From Sphingobium indicum B90A (lineage in GTDB: Bacteria > Pseudomonadota > Alphaproteobacteria > Sphingomonadales > Sphingomonadaceae): 64,000 bases of DNA. Below the pieces are notes generated by a model. The model ran no database searches. It was not told the origin of the DNA and saw only the letters and a program-made list of their open reading frames with translations. Position numbers and translations under genes: made by a program. Position 1 is the stretch's first letter; every line of letters begins with the position of its first letter. Below, in pieces: positions 63,791 through 64,000 of the stretch. Where the stretch lies: NCBI RefSeq assembly GCF_000264945.2, contig NZ_CP013070.1, forward strand, positions 2,108,001 to 2,172,000, given 5' to 3'.

Positions 63791-64000
63791 TCAGCCGCCG
63801 TGGACCGGCGCGCCCCAGCCGCCCCAGACATAGATAGCGACGAAGAGGAACAGCCACACCACGTCGACGAAATGCCAGTACCAGGCGGCGGCTTCGAAGC
63901 CGAAATGCTGGCGCGGGGTGAAATCGCCCCGATGCGCGCGGATCAGGTTCACGATCAGGAAGATCGTGCCCACCAGCACGTGGAAGCCGTGGAAGCCGGT
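63791..64000 (-). CDS. coxC: Cytochrome c oxidase subunit III (partial)
   Basis: The last 69 codons of a CoxC/CtaE gene that runs off the window. The visible frame reads [19 protein letters not shown], then [21 protein letters not shown], both core helices of subunit III. The end [16 protein letters not shown] is the C-terminal helix. It is part of the proton-pumping terminal oxidase in the inner membrane. Confidence 0.95.
   Translation of the reverse strand, partial: TGFHGFHVLVGTIFLIVNLIRAHRGDFTPRQHFGFEAAAWYWHFVDVVWLFLFVAIYVWGGWGAPVHGG

Overview
The window is high-GC chromosomal DNA from an alphaproteobacterium, most likely a sphingomonad (Sphingobium/Sphingomonas type). The signs are a tonB-exbB-exbD-exbD cluster, a TorF-type putative porin, CrtZ carotenoid hydroxylase, GlpX, many ATGA/GTGA gene overlaps, and abundant palindromic intergenic repeats. 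The assignment is inferred from gene content and style; no 16S gene is present.

Region 1 (0-25.5 kb) is core chromosome. It holds TonB energisation (tonB, exbB, two exbD), homoserine dehydrogenase, GlpX, a MerC-like protein, a MASE1-PAS-GGDEF cyclase, glpD-glpK, a phospholipase D/cardiolipin synthase-like enzyme, rpoZ and a nitroreductase. Next comes a 1105-residue protein joining a GH18-like domain, a NodB deacetylase and a processive GT2 glycosyltransferase, followed by PDZ, response-regulator and histidine-kinase genes. The kinase has no ordinary start codon, but an A-AAA-AAG slippery heptamer lies in a position that would restore one. A LacI regulator with an upstream palindrome follows, then a PilZ-bearing cellulose-synthase-like enzyme paired with an HlyD-type protein.

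Region 2 (about 25.55-42.14 kb) is accessory DNA: two related genomic islands in tandem at the 3' end of tRNA-Ser(CGA). Island 1 carries a Cu/Ag-type P-ATPase, a cytochrome c, a second P-type ATPase, a diguanylate cyclase and a 150-bp integrase remnant. A 28-bp exact copy of the tRNA 3' end separates it from island 2. Island 2 has AT-richer small membrane proteins, a lipoprotein resembling the ExbD periplasmic domain, an AlpA-like HTH protein, a CopG-like protein, a relaxase, a truncated diguanylate cyclase spliced onto a DUF2185 remnant, and an intact tyrosine integrase next to the tRNA. It has no coupling protein or secretion genes, so it looks like a decayed or mobilisable element.

Region 3 (42.2-64 kb) is core again: hspQ, an SGNH hydrolase, an OPT transporter, an M1 aminopeptidase, a GIY-YIG nuclease bracketed by inverted REP hairpins, queF, a Pro-rich membrane protein, an sseA-metC-mscS operon, a TorF-type porin, crtZ, a YhhQ-type preQ0/preQ1 transporter and argB. 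These are followed by a yggT-DUF167-folD-(hypothetical)-marC run and a coxC(partial)-DUF983-SURF1-thrC-methyltransferase run on the minus strand.

Themes that link the genes are threonine synthesis (hom, thrC), glycerol and gluconeogenesis (glpD, glpK, glpX), two envelope polysaccharide synthases together with c-di-GMP enzymes and a PilZ domain, queuosine supply (queF, yhhQ), and at least three families of palindromic repeats. One repeat family shows compensatory changes in its stems.
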